In this document: positions 15,276 through 15,375 of the stretch, one piece after another | Numbering within the stretch: position 1 is the stretch's first letter | Layout of the letters: every line of letters begins with the position of its first letter | Assembly (NCBI GenBank): GCA_028565635.1 | Contig: JAOXYB010027889.1 | Coordinates: 1-15,375, forward strand | From: Phoronis ovalis | Taxonomy: Eukaryota; Phoronida; Phoronidae | Direction: 5' to 3' | Length of the DNA: 15,375 nucleotides | Program-made: the position numbers and the translations under genes | The notes under the pieces: generated by a model | Told to the model about the DNA's origin: nothing | The model's input: the letters and a program-made list of their open reading frames with translations, nothing else | The model's database searches: none

Positions 15276-15375
15276 GGTTTTCTCCTAAGGGTCAAACATT
15301 TTTTTTTCTCTTGAGGGTCAGAAGGGCGAAATAGGGTTTCTCCTGAGGGTCAAAAAGGTTTCTCCTGAGGGTCCA
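15276..15375. repeat. Tandem repeat, TTTCTCCTGAGGGTCAAAAAGG type (runs off the window)
   Basis: Four units containing CTCCTAAGGGTCA, CTCTTGAGGGTCA, CTCCTGAGGGTCA and CTCCTGAGGGTCC are separated by A- or T-rich spacers; the last two are about 22 bp apart and almost identical. The array lies in the presumed first intron of the third gene and continues past the edge. Confidence 0.7.

Overview
The window looks like nuclear DNA of an invertebrate animal: AT-rich, GT-AG introns, AATAAA signals, no operons or ribosome binding sites, and coding exons that are a small fraction of the sequence. Its core is two tandem, same-strand genes for 14-3-3 proteins, phosphoserine/phosphothreonine-binding adaptors of the cytosol. 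The phylum cannot be fixed from this sequence; vertebrates are unlikely, because I know of no tandem YWHA pair there.

Layout, left to right. 1-323: 5' flank of gene 1, with a cluster of direct and inverted GTTAGAAC repeats around a TATATAA motif, then a GC-rich hairpin overlapping a short upstream ORF. 324-6681: gene 1, five coding exons, 244 aa, closest by eye to the zeta/beta/theta group, with a 4.1 kb first intron. 6682-9109: its 3' UTR, with a good poly(A) signal at 7855, and the upstream region of gene 2. 9110-13561: gene 2, five coding exons, 243 aa, a more divergent 14-3-3. 13562-15102: its 3' UTR, a possible alternative terminal exon, and a short promoter-like stretch. 15103-15156: a probable first coding exon of a third, unidentified gene that leaves the window.

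The two 14-3-3 genes share all four intron positions and phases (0,1,0,0) and identical lengths for exons 3 (164 nt) and 4 (96 nt), so they are tandem duplicates. Both keep the phosphopeptide-binding Lys/Arg/Arg/Tyr residues. They differ in the dimer interface: gene 2 has Ala at the Ser58-equivalent phosphosite and Val at the Lys85-equivalent salt-bridge residue, and it has lost the proline-directed site in helix 7. Inference: gene 1 encodes a canonical self-dimerising protein, and gene 2 a partner biased to heterodimers and insensitive to Ser58 kinases.

The non-coding DNA holds three degenerate minisatellite-like arrays (2871-3035, 12830-13076, 15276-15375), several short perfect inverted repeats and two CCAAT/TATA clusters inside intron 1 of gene 1. 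I see no tRNA, rRNA, intact transposon, CRISPR array or immune-type system.
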